Below, one piece after another: positions 1 through 4,546 of a stretch of DNA of 5,932 bases. The notes beneath the pieces were generated by a model that did not search any database, had not been told where the DNA came from, and worked only from the letters and a program-made list of their open reading frames with translations. The position numbers and the translations under genes are program-made. Source of the DNA: CAVAVT01 sp963592185 (GTDB lineage Bacteria > Bacillota > Negativicutes > Selenomonadales > Selenomonadaceae); contig CAVAVT010000087.1 in assembly GCA_963592185.1 (NCBI GenBank), positions 1-5,932 on the forward strand, in the 5' to 3' direction. Position 1 is the stretch's first letter. Each line of letters opens with the position of its first letter.

Positions 1-43
1 ACGTTTCCGGGCGGCTTTAGATTGCAGACAAAATGCTACAAGT

Positions 44-1120
44 TTACTCCACGTCAGCGGGGACTTCATCAGTCAGGCAAGATCGGATATAACGCATAGG
101 ATCGTGATAATCATAATTTGTGTAATCAGAATATAGCTCATCATTTTCGAGTGCGTCGAAAAGGCGTCTCTTGAATAAAGGCCCAAATCGTTCGTCATCA
201 GGGGTGAATAGATTGTTATCTGGAGGACTAAGAAAGAGCAAGCCGGGACCTATTTCAACATATTCGTTATACATTTCAATCAAATTTGATTTTAGTATCA
301 CGAAAGGGTCGAAGGTATTCGATTCTAAAGATTTACAGGCTATGACTAGCAGGCGTTGCACCAGGGCAGCACGAATATCCCAAAATGTATAGTCGTGGAT
401 GTTATCGTCTGGTTCTTCATCAAAATCCCAACTAATTTTATAGCCGTTATCGGATAATTTGGGCGTGCCGCATGTAGTAAGATTTTTAGGACTAATTTTT
501 ATTGTTAATGACTGTGGAAGCGCAAAATTGTATTCGTCATAGCTACCAACTATGGAAATATTTGCATAGTTGAATAGGTGCAGGATACCGGCAGACATTT
601 GCATAATAGGGGCTTTTTCGACGTCGAGTAATAAGGAATTGGCTAAGGAAAGTATCGATAAATCATCTCCATCTTGTAATTGAGAAATATAATTTCTTGC
701 TTCTAATTGTTTTTCGGCTTTTATTGCTTTTTCGAGGAATCCTTCTGAGCTCTCTTTTGATTTTTGTAATTTTAGTAACCGTACTTTTGGCATTACTGCG
801 CTTTCTTGCACGATCGGTGGTGTTTCTGTTGTTTGCTCTTTCCCTAGAATAAACCAGTCTAAGCTAAGGCCCTTCCATGCTGCGATTTTGATTATGTCAT
901 TGAGGCTGATACCGTCCCCGCGGCGCAATGCAGAAATTTTATTTCCTTTGGCGCTATCGGTGATATCCCTGTTTCCATAAATCTGATTATAAAGCTCTAC
1001 ATTTGTAGGGCCTTTTTCTGTGCCATCATCAGTAGGAGATGATGGGAGTAAGTTGCTAATGTTTTTCTTGATTCTATCGAACGTTTCCGGCTCAATGCCC
1101 GTCATTTTTATATCGTTCAT
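44..1120 (-). CDS. CI-like phage/element repressor with N-terminal HTH and unknown C-terminal domain
   Basis: Predicted DNA-binding master repressor of the element. Residues about 40-93 (counted from the start chosen here) look like a phage CI-type/XRE helix-turn-helix, ending in the typical LDWFILGKE block at 87-95. The remaining ~260 residues match nothing I recognise, and I see no Ser-Lys peptidase motif of the S24/LexA type, so RecA-driven self-cleavage is not suggested. The start at 1120 (358 aa) is preferred because GGGGG at 1126-1130 lies 5 nt upstream. Upstream in-frame ATGs at 1144 and 1171 lack a good ribosome site and fall in or beside the 1136-1168 inverted repeat. The gene is divergent from the excisionase operon, as in phage switches. 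It is visibly richer in A+T than the rightward genes, suggesting separate ancestry. The repressor role is family inference; the C-terminal function is unknown. Confidence 0.8.
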   Translation of the reverse strand: MNDIKMTGIEPETFDRIKKNISNLLPSSPTDDGTEKGPTNVELYNQIYGNRDITDSAKGNKISALRRGDGISLNDIIKIAAWKGLSLDWFILGKEQTTETPPIVQESAVMPKVRLLKLQKSKESSEGFLEKAIKAEKQLEARNYISQLQDGDDLSILSLANSLLLDVEKAPIMQMSAGILHLFNYANISIVGSYDEYNFALPQSLTIKISPKNLTTCGTPKLSDNGYKISWDFDEEPDDNIHDYTFWDIRAALVQRLLVIACKSLESNTFDPFVILKSNLIEMYNEYVEIGPGLLFLSPPDNNLFTPDDERFGPLFKRRLFDALENDELYSDYTNYDYHDPMRYIRSCLTDEVPADVE

Positions 1121-1135
1121 GTGTACCCCCGTACT

Positions 1136-1168
1136 ATTACTCATCACCATGAGGCGATGATGAGTAAT
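1136..1168. promoter_or_regulatory. Perfect 11-bp inverted repeat: operator or repressor-leader hairpin
   Basis: ATTACTCATCA at 1136-1146 is repeated exactly inverted as TGATGAGTAAT at 1158-1168, with an 11-nt spacer. It lies just upstream of the proposed repressor ribosome site. As DNA it could be an operator for the repressor. In the repressor mRNA it would form an 11-bp stem ending about 5 nt before the GGGGG ribosome site. The two uses are not exclusive. Confidence 0.6.
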
Positions 1169-1172
1169 CATC

Positions 1173-1187
1173 TTTTCATGATGAAAA
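1173..1187. promoter_or_regulatory. 15-bp perfect palindrome, putative operator
   Basis: TTTTCAT-G-ATGAAAA, with 7-bp arms around one central base, sits in the divergent intergenic region between the repressor and the excisionase operon. Its odd length and position fit a dimeric HTH regulator site. A related, weaker element lies at 1211-1232 (ATCATCG and CGATTAT, 6 of 7 positions paired). Confidence 0.5.
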
Positions 1188-1201
1188 TAAAGCCGCTGTG
1201 C

Positions 1202-1248
1202 GTTGAAAAAATCATCGCTATAAGACGATTATCATATGCGGTTTCAAC
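1202..1248. promoter_or_regulatory. Putative divergent promoter region with symmetrical TTGAAA boxes
   Basis: GTTGAAA at 1202-1208 and its inverted copy TTTCAAC at 1242-1248 give a TTGAAA -35-like box on each strand. Rightward, GATTAT at 1227-1232 is an 18-bp-spaced -10 candidate with 4 of 6 matches. Leftward -10 candidates around 1219-1224 are weak. Position between divergent regulators supports a face-to-face promoter pair, but the -10 boxes are not convincing. The ~120 nt from here to the excisionase gene hold nothing else I can support. Confidence 0.35.
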
Positions 1249-1370
1249 TGCTACCATAAGTATAGCATGCAGCGCCGCGGGAGCAATAGCAAGCGCCGGC
1301 GGTAAAAGGGACATATCCACGAAAGCCCAAGGATCCGGGCGGTTTTTAGAGAAAATGGAAGGAAAAAGAA

Positions 1371-1583
1371 ATGAAGAAAAGATTATTGAATACGCAAGAA
1401 TTTTTGGACTATGTAGGACTGGGACGGACGAAGGGGACCGAATGGGCGAAAGAGATTGGAGCTATGAAGCATATTGGACGCCGTACATTCTTTGACGTGG
1501 TGATCATTGATAAGGCGCTGGATGAAATGGCGAGCGATGGGGCGACGAAGGGCGCGGCCGCTTCCGGCGGATTCAAGAGATAG
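1371..1583 (+). CDS. Excisionase/AlpA-like small HTH DNA-binding protein
   Basis: A 70-residue protein whose residues 6-52 read as a small MerR/excisionase-type winged HTH: a TQEFLDYVGLGRT helix-turn-helix start, then KHIGRRTFFDVVIIDKALDE, the IGRR...fD wing seen in excisionase and AlpA-like families. Such proteins bend DNA at attachment sites or activate element promoters. The C-terminal ~15 residues (Gly/Ala/Lys-rich) are probably disordered. The start is well supported by GGAAGGA at 1357-1363, 7 nt upstream. It is first in a tightly packed rightward operon divergent from the repressor, where recombination directionality factors or Cro-like regulators are often found. Whether it excises the element or regulates transcription cannot be told from sequence alone. 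Confidence 0.75.
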   Translation: MKKRLLNTQEFLDYVGLGRTKGTEWAKEIGAMKHIGRRTFFDVVIIDKALDEMASDGATKGAAASGGFKR

Positions 1584-1596
1584 AGGGAGCGGGCCC

Positions 1597-1935
1597 ATGA
1601 TGATTTCACAATTATTGAAGGAACGGGGCGCGATTGGCGCCAGCAAGGCTATCAAGATGAAGGATATTATGGCGGCGCTCCATATGAAGCGGCGGGCGGT
1701 GATTTATCATGTGGCCAGGGAGCGGCGCGGCGGCGCGCTGATCTGTGCCACCACCACCGGAGGCGGCGGGTATTATATGCCGGCTAATGATGAAGAAATC
1801 GTGAGGCAGTGGAAGGCGCTGGAAAGAGGTATCCCGCGCCGGGCTATGGCGTTGCGGCCGTTCCGGGCGTGTGTAAAGGCGATGAAGAAGGCGGCGGAGA
1901 AAGAGCGCCTGGAGGCAAGCCATGAGGGCGCGTAG
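1597..1935 (+). CDS. Small winged-helix-like protein of mobile elements
   Basis: A 112-aa protein. Residues ~13-62 look like a winged helix: AIKMKDIMAALHMKRRAVIYHV resembles helices 2-3 and is followed by a Gly-rich wing (TTTGGGGYYMP) and an ANDEEIVRQW helix. The C-terminal third is basic and helical. Similar small proteins (HTH, Arg-rich recognition helix, 'GGYY.P' wing) are familiar from Bacillota prophages and integrative elements, usually near replication genes. That is recollection, not a search. GAGGGAG at 1583-1589 precedes ATG 1597, 13 nt after the excisionase stop. The open frame extends further upstream, but the 1597 start is the one with a ribosome site. ATG 1600 is an equally spaced alternative. 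A role in replication initiation or regulation is possible; no catalytic motif is seen. Confidence 0.7.
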   Translation: MMISQLLKERGAIGASKAIKMKDIMAALHMKRRAVIYHVARERRGGALICATTTGGGGYYMPANDEEIVRQWKALERGIPRRAMALRPFRACVKAMKKAAEKERLEASHEGA

Positions 1936-2032
1936 TTTCCGGCGGGGCTATTTCCCGTGGCCGGTGCGACGGTGGTTTCTGTGGAAGGCGGAGGAAATCA
2001 AGGACGGGCGATTATCAAAGGCGGAGGGCTAG
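1922..2032 (+). CDS. 36-residue basic microprotein
   Basis: A short gene overlapping the end of the preceding gene by 14 nt. It has an excellent ribosome site, GGAGG at 1911-1915, 6 nt before the ATG, and ends 3 nt before the next gene, so it is spaced like a genuine operon member. The product starts MRARSFRRGYFPWPVRRW, is rich in Arg and Trp, and ends in a charged helical stretch (KAEEIKDGRLSKAEG). I do not recognise a family. It could be a nucleic-acid-binding or partner peptide; alternatively the frame serves only translational coupling. No function is assigned. Confidence 0.55.
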   Translation: MRARSFRRGYFPWPVRRWFLWKAEEIKDGRLSKAEG

Positions 2033-2035
2033 GGT

Positions 2036-2443
2036 ATGGGAAGAAAACGCGGCTATGAGCGCAAGCCATACGAAAGCGCAAAGCCAGGGAGCGGCGGCCA
2101 TGATCCTTATGTGGGTTTGTATTTCAGTATGACCCATTCGCCCGCCTGGCTGGACCTAACGGGAAATCAAAGGGACCTGTACCGGGTTTGCAAGGAGCAG
2201 TATAAGCAAAAGCGGCCGGCGAAACGGTATCCGGATCATAAACCTTTTGATAGGGATGAAGTTTTCTCTTTGAGCTGGGACCGGGTGAAGGAAGCAGTGC
2301 CGCAAGGGGAAACTACATTTTACAAGGATCTCAAGGCTTTGGTGGATCATGGATTTATACGGGTGCTTTCGCAAGGCGGCTATAAGAGAGAAACGGTTTA
2401 TGAGCTATCAGACCAATGGAAATTTTGGAAAAAGGACCCGTGA
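2036..2443 (+). CDS. Winged-helix protein, possible replication initiator of the element
   Basis: A 135-aa protein, last in the tight operon, with GGAGGG at 2023-2028, 7 nt before the ATG. After a basic Gly-rich tail (1-25), YFSMTHSPAWLDLTGNQRDLY and a YKQKRPAKRYPD stretch precede FSLSWDRVKEA, then FYKDLKALVDHGFIRVLSQGG and a final YELSDQWKFW strand. This is the pattern of a winged-helix domain with an 'LxxxGFI' recognition helix and wing, as in plasmid/phage replication-initiation and regulatory proteins. Family proteins of this length in Bacillota elements tend to sit beside replication genes (established in general terms; no search run). Immediately downstream is an array of phased palindromes, as expected if it binds its own origin or operator. 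It is smaller than a full Rep protein and has no helicase, primase or relaxase motif, so it may only recruit host factors. Confidence 0.65.
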   Translation: MGRKRGYERKPYESAKPGSGGHDPYVGLYFSMTHSPAWLDLTGNQRDLYRVCKEQYKQKRPAKRYPDHKPFDRDEVFSLSWDRVKEAVPQGETTFYKDLKALVDHGFIRVLSQGGYKRETVYELSDQWKFWKKDP

Positions 2444-2455
2444 GATTTTTTCAAG

Positions 2456-2586
2456 CGTTAAAAATTAACGGTAAAATTTCTGTTTACCGTTAAAATTTAA
2501 CGGCTAGGGATATTTTACCGTTAAAAATTAACGGTAAAACGGCGTTTTTCGGGGATTTTTTGGAAAAATACCGTTAATTTTTGTTG
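2456..2586. repeat. Phased palindrome array: candidate iteron origin or multi-site operator
   Basis: Three palindromes share CGTTAA-N3-TTAACG. They lie at 2456-2470, at 2487-2503 (CCGTTAAA-A-TTTAACGG, perfect) and at 2513-2539 (12-bp arms, TTTTACCGTTAA and its inverse). A fourth left half-site, TACCGTTAA, is at 2569-2577. Centres fall at 2463, 2495, 2526 and about 2579, that is intervals of 32, 31 and 53 bp, close to 3, 3 and 5 helical turns. The stretch is very AT-rich within GC-rich surroundings and starts 12 nt after the winged-helix gene stop. Iterons at a replication origin or cooperative operators are both consistent; no DnaA box (TTATnCACA) was seen. Confidence 0.7.
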
Positions 2587-2602
2587 CTAGTTATATAACT
2601 AG
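2587..2602. repeat. 16-bp perfect palindrome next to the repeat array
   Basis: CTAGTTAT is followed directly by its inverse ATAACTAG; TAACTAGTTA at 2596-2605 is a second overlapping palindrome. It closes the AT-rich segment after the CGTTAA array and differs in sequence from it, so a second protein or a melting region is plausible. TATAAC at 2594-2599 is -10-like but has no good -35 at the right distance. Confidence 0.5.
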
Positions 2603-2802
2603 TTACCATACCAGCTTTTGAAACGGTACTGGAAGGGGACCAGCGGGAGGGACGCCAGGGGCGGCCATAGGGCTAGCGCTGCTACCTTCCGCCGGTTGTT
2701 CGACTGGCAATCAAAAAGGCCCGCCGGAAATGGGCGGGGGAGTATAGCCGTTCCGCGGATCCGTGAAGGGGCGCTATATTTCCTTATTTCCTTTCGGAGG
2801 GA
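2603..2802. other. Non-coding or undetermined stretch with one hairpin
   Basis: About 200 nt without a supported gene. It contains a hairpin at 2720-2738 (CCCGCC, 7-nt loop, GGCGGG). Read on the minus strand it is followed by CCTTTTTGA and could stop leftward transcription. A frame opened by TTG at 2618 and closed at 2806 has no ribosome site and is not called. Its stop overlaps the ATG at 2803 in an ATGA arrangement. Confidence 0.4.
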
Positions 2803-2862
2803 ATGAAGGAAGCGCCGCCGGAAGTATTAGACGTGCTGCGAGAGGCAGCAGAAAGGACATAG
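2803..2862 (+). pseudogene. 19-codon open frame resembling the start of the 3973 gene
   Basis: Short frame encoding MKEAPPEVLDVLREAAERT. Compared with the gene at 3973 it shares ATGAAGGAA at its start and the 12-mer GCTGCGAGAGGC at exactly the same offset (+32), giving MKE...LREA in both products. A GGAGGG at 2796-2801 is too close to the ATG to be ideal. It may be a truncated duplicate or a tiny leader peptide for the gene at 2867. Short similarity between two charged helical peptides could also be coincidence. Confidence 0.3.
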
Positions 2863-2866
2863 GACT

Positions 2867-3154
2867 ATGAGCACGAAGGCAAGAGCAGCAGCAAAGAAAG
2901 CATGGATCAAGAAACATAAGCTTTTGAGAAAGAAAATGGAGGAAGCTAAGAATCGGAAATTGGATAGAGTGCTTGCAGGACTTCCCGTGTTTTGCACCAA
3001 TATTGGAGAACATGGGGAAGTGCTGGAAGGGGAAAGAGCATTTTTCACCAATGGCAAAGGGGAAATCATTCGTGAGGAATATTACCCGCCGGAAGATAGC
3101 AGCGATGGGGAACAGGGAGAGGACGCCGCCAGGGTTACGGGTGAAGCGGGATAA
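2867..3154 (+). CDS. Hypothetical 95-aa protein, basic N-terminus and acidic tail
   Basis: I do not recognise a family. Residues 1-34 form a strongly basic, probably helical segment (MSTKARAAAKKAWIKKHKLL...). Residues ~39-75 are mixed and more globular, with GLPVFCTNIGEHGEVLEGER and NGKGEIIREEYYPP. The last ~20 residues are acidic and probably disordered. The opposite charges of the ends could mask each other or allow binding to nucleic acid or an acidic partner. A weak ribosome site (AAAGGA at 2851-2856) precedes the ATG. It stands downstream of the AT-rich array and upstream of the terminator at 3251, so it may be the last gene of that transcript. No signal peptide or membrane segment is visible. 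Confidence 0.6.
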   Translation: MSTKARAAAKKAWIKKHKLLRKKMEEAKNRKLDRVLAGLPVFCTNIGEHGEVLEGERAFFTNGKGEIIREEYYPPEDSSDGEQGEDAARVTGEAG

Positions 3155-3248
3155 TTTATGGACCGTTCCGGCGGATGATAAAGGGCTAGCCGGGTGAGCG
3201 CTGGAGCCAGCAGGCGAAGGCGGCGGCTACATGACCATGGCCGGCAAG

Positions 3249-3375
3249 AAAAAAGAGAGGCCGGGAAATTTCCCTTTGACCTCTCTTTTCCTTTTTGGGG
3301 GCAATAGAAAAGCCGGGACTGGGCTAGAGTTCCGGCTAGCGGGTCCACGATGTGTACGGGGATACCACCGCGGGC
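3249..3375 (-). ncRNA. Candidate small regulatory RNA (about 127 nt)
   Basis: A near-consensus leftward promoter (3382-3410) and a strong terminator whose leftward U-run lies at 3249-3254 bracket ~127 nt with no plausible reading frame. The predicted RNA begins about 3375. It can fold a weak bulged 5' stem (GCGGU with ACC(C)GC), then a hairpin AGCCGG/CCGGCU (3337-3332 and 3316-3311) with a 15-nt loop, then a short single strand and the terminator. GUAUCCCCGUAC (3365-3354), in the first loop, can pair with the repressor ribosome site. CUCUAGCCC (3329-3321), in the second loop, can pair with the ribosome site of the 2036 gene. A trans-acting antisense RNA is inferred; expression is unproven. 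Confidence 0.5.
3251..3296. terminator. Strong bidirectional Rho-independent terminator
   Basis: AAAAGAGAGG (3251-3260) pairs with CCTCTCTTTT (3280-3289), a 10-bp stem enclosing a second palindrome GGGAAATTTCCC. Rightward it is followed by CCTTTTT (3290-3296) and would end the transcript of the gene at 2867. Leftward it is followed by a T-run (3254-3249) and would end the candidate small RNA. Confidence 0.8.
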
Positions 3376-3381
3376 AATTCC

Positions 3382-3410
3382 ATTATAGCAATAATCCTTG
3401 CGCTTGTCAC
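3382..3410 (-). promoter_or_regulatory. Near-consensus sigma-70/SigA leftward promoter
   Basis: Read on the minus strand: GTGACA (3410-3405, 5 of 6 to TTGACA), a 17-nt spacer, and a perfect TATAAT (3387-3382) preceded by TGC, an extended -10. Expected start is near 3375 (a G). It is the best promoter in the window and faces no protein gene, only the candidate small RNA and the terminator. Confidence 0.7.
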
Positions 3411-3432
3411 GGATCCGGAAAGAAATAGAAGG

Positions 3433-3447
3433 CCGCCGGAAAGGCGG
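3433..3447 (+). repeat. Hairpin CCGCC-GGAAA-GGCGG
   Basis: A 5-bp GC stem with a GGAAA loop, built on the recurring 9-mer CCGCCGGAA. The same 15-nt hairpin recurs exactly at 4187-4201, and close variants occur at 2721-2737 and in the integrase terminator at 5709-5731. There is no T-run here, so it is not a terminator on its own. Confidence 0.5.
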
Positions 3448-3456
3448 GGGAAGTGA

Positions 3457-3772
3457 AGGGGCGCGGAAGGTGTGGGAGAAGAGCGGGAGACGCGGGAGGT
3501 GCTGGAGGCGATAGCAGGCTATGGGGGCGACTTCCTGGAGCAGGGGGGAGAACCAGCAGGGCGGAAATGCGGGGAGCATTCCGGCGGATGATTTGTTGGC
3601 GATGAGCTGGCGGGACTTCCCCTGGCTGATAAGCGGGAGGCGTTGCGGATATGTGGTGGAGTCACGGGGCGGAATGGCGGCCGCCTGGCGATGAATGAAC
3701 GGTGTGAGATACGCGGAAAGAAGGCATATAGAAGGGCGGGAGGATTTAAACGGAAAAATTTTATAGCAAGGC
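3457..3772 (+). pseudogene. Coding-like but disrupted stretch, no intact gene supported
   Basis: The codon pattern here looks like the neighbouring genes (for example GAGGTGCTGGAGGCG near 3496), but no single frame holds. One frame runs from 3457 to a TGA at 3589-3591 (…REVLEAIAGYGGDFLEQGG…) and continues open past it to 3834 (…DELAGLPLADKREALRICGG…). Another frame from ATG 3521 to TGA 3692-3694 gives 57 aa with …ADDLLAMSWRDFPWLISGRR…. None has a well-placed ribosome site: GGAGG at 3504-3508 is 12 nt from ATG 3521. I read this as either a decayed gene split by frameshift or a small 57-aa protein. No family recognised. Confidence 0.3.
3760..3768 (-). promoter_or_regulatory. Possible leftward extended -10 promoter beside the operator
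   Basis: On the minus strand TGC-TATAAA (3768-3760) is an extended -10 with 5 of 6 matches. The region 17 nt upstream falls inside the 3773-3793 palindrome and has no good -35, so a protein bound there would block or activate it. A leftward transcript would be antisense to the disrupted stretch. Confidence 0.3.
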
Positions 3773-3793
3773 AATTATCACCAGGTGATAATT
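3773..3793. promoter_or_regulatory. Perfect 21-bp operator-like palindrome
   Basis: AATTATCACC, a central A, then GGTGATAATT: 10-bp arms with no mismatch. The core TATCACC...GGTGATA has the same half-site as the consensus lambda operator (with a 1-bp rather than 3-bp centre), a typical target shape for Cro/CI-type HTH dimers. A further half-site-like TTTTCACC lies at 3803-3810. GATAAT at 3787-3792 within it is -10-like on the plus strand. About 180 nt of otherwise undetermined sequence separates it from the next gene. Confidence 0.6.
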
Positions 3794-3972
3794 TCGGGAA
3801 AATTTTCACCGCTTTTTCCCCTGGAAAAGGATAGTCGCGGGCTAGTTTGTGACATGAAAACAGTGTTTAACTATGGGCTTTTTTAGGACCTGTTGCCATA
3901 TACTACGGCTGGCGCGGCCGATAAAATGGGGACAGTTGTATTACATGTGGAACCATGAAGGAAGGTGAACGA

Positions 3973-4209
3973 ATGAAGGAAAGCGCGGATAGAGGAAGTG
4001 AGGCGCTGCGAGAGGCCCGCCGTGCAGGAATGCCCATGGCGGATGAGCTGACATTGGATGAGCTGGCGGCTATGCAGTCGGAGCTTATGAACCAGGAGAG
4101 GAGCTGGGGCGCCATTTATGAAATGATCCTATGGGCCTATTGCACGGGATACCGGCGAGGCGCCGCCAGGGGCTCGAAGGAGAGCGCCGCCGGAAAGGCG
4201 GGAGGATGA
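3973..4209 (+). CDS. Hypothetical 78-aa accessory protein
   Basis: I do not recognise a family. The N-terminal half is charged and helical (MKESADRGSEALREARRAG, then ADELTLDELAAMQSELMNQE). Residues ~50-66 are aromatic and hydrophobic (WGAIYEMILWAYCTGYRRGA) but too interrupted for a membrane segment; the end is basic and Gly/Ala-rich. An all-helical small protein that oligomerises is a guess from composition only. ATG 3973 is preferred over the in-frame ATG 3955 because AAGGTGA ends 4-5 nt before it, while 3955 has no ribosome site. The last codons contain the CCGCC-GGAAA-GGCGG hairpin, and the same 9-mer recurs inverted at 4228, 19 nt after the stop, so the two could pair across the stop codon as an attenuator. 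Confidence 0.6.
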   Translation: MKESADRGSEALREARRAGMPMADELTLDELAAMQSELMNQERSWGAIYEMILWAYCTGYRRGAARGSKESAAGKAGG

Positions 4210-4258
4210 GCCGAGGAGAGTTTCATTTTCCGGCGGAAATTAAAAAATGCATTTAAAA

Positions 4259-4329
4259 GGCCTATGAAGTGCTTGCAAGGCGTTTCGTGGTAAATCTATC
4301 GCAAGGAAAGGCGCTGAAACGAATAGGCC
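4259..4329. repeat. Nested inverted repeats in the leader of the RHH-integrase genes
   Basis: Outer arms GGCCTAT (4259-4265) and ATAGGCC (4323-4329) enclose CGTTTC (4281-4286) and GAAACG (4316-4321), with GCAAGG repeated directly at 4275-4280 and 4301-4306. An asymmetric stem-loop upstream of the RHH gene is possible, either as an RNA leader or as protein sites. The ~170-nt gap 4210-4381 holds nothing else I can support; promoter boxes here are weak. Confidence 0.3.
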
Positions 4330-4381
4330 AAAGATAGACCGCGGGATTTTGATTTTATTGTGCGTGAGAAGGTGAATTTCC

Positions 4382-4546
4382 ATGGAAGCAGAAGGAAAGA
4401 CGAGTAAAGCAGCAGAACAGGATAGCCGGGTAATCACTTTGCGGCTTGACCGGGAACGGCTGGAGCGGCTGCGGCGATATTGTACGGCGAGAGGCTGGAG
4501 CCGGAATAGGGCCGTTAGGGAATTTATAGATTTGCTGGCGGATTGA
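4382..4546 (+). CDS. Ribbon-helix-helix (CopG/Arc-type) DNA-binding protein
   Basis: A 54-aa protein with a classical RHH layout. After a charged 16-residue tail, RVITLRLD (16-23) is the DNA-contacting strand, RERLERLRRYCTARG (24-38) helix A and SRNRAVREFIDLLAD (40-54) helix B. RHH dimers of this size repress their own promoter or act as accessory factors in plasmids and integrative elements. AAGGTG at 4369-4374 lies 7 nt before the ATG. The gene ends 28 nt before the integrase start, same strand, so both are probably co-transcribed. Its likely job is control of integrase or attachment-site binding. An antitoxin (ParD-like) role is less likely because no toxin follows. Confidence 0.75.
   Translation: MEAEGKTSKAAEQDSRVITLRLDRERLERLRRYCTARGWSRNRAVREFIDLLAD

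Noticed and set aside
1..1090. ACGTTTCCGG at 1-10 and 1081-1090 as possible element-end repeat
   Set aside because: A 10-base exact match is expected by chance several times in a window this size, and the second copy is inside the repressor coding sequence.
1121..1495. Plus-strand frame of 124 codons spanning the divergent control region
   Set aside because: It covers the operators and overlaps the well-supported excisionase gene in another frame. The part from 1181 superficially resembles a signal peptide, but there is no ribosome site.
2444..2610. CRISPR-like array at the CGTTAA repeats
   Set aside because: Repeats are short palindromes with variable 14-40 nt spacing and no uniform spacers or cas genes; iterons or operators fit better.
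2618..2806. TTG-started 62-codon frame overlapping the ATG at 2803
   Set aside because: No ribosome site, Arg/Gly-rich product of no recognisable kind. The ATGA overlap alone is too weak.
3231..3428. Plus-strand 65-codon frame
   Set aside because: Runs through the bidirectional terminator and the leftward promoter; no ribosome site.
3082..3774. Minus-strand open frame of 230 codons
   Set aside because: Product is rich in Pro, Ser, Arg and Leu with no fold-like pattern, has no ribosome site, and runs through the terminator, promoter and opposite-strand gene end. It is a by-product of purine-rich plus-strand codon use.
3841..3930. Promoter for the 3973 gene (TTGTGA/GTGACA near 3847-3854; TATACT at 3899; TAAAAT at 3922)
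   Set aside because: No pair of boxes has both good match and 16-18 bp spacing, so no promoter is called.
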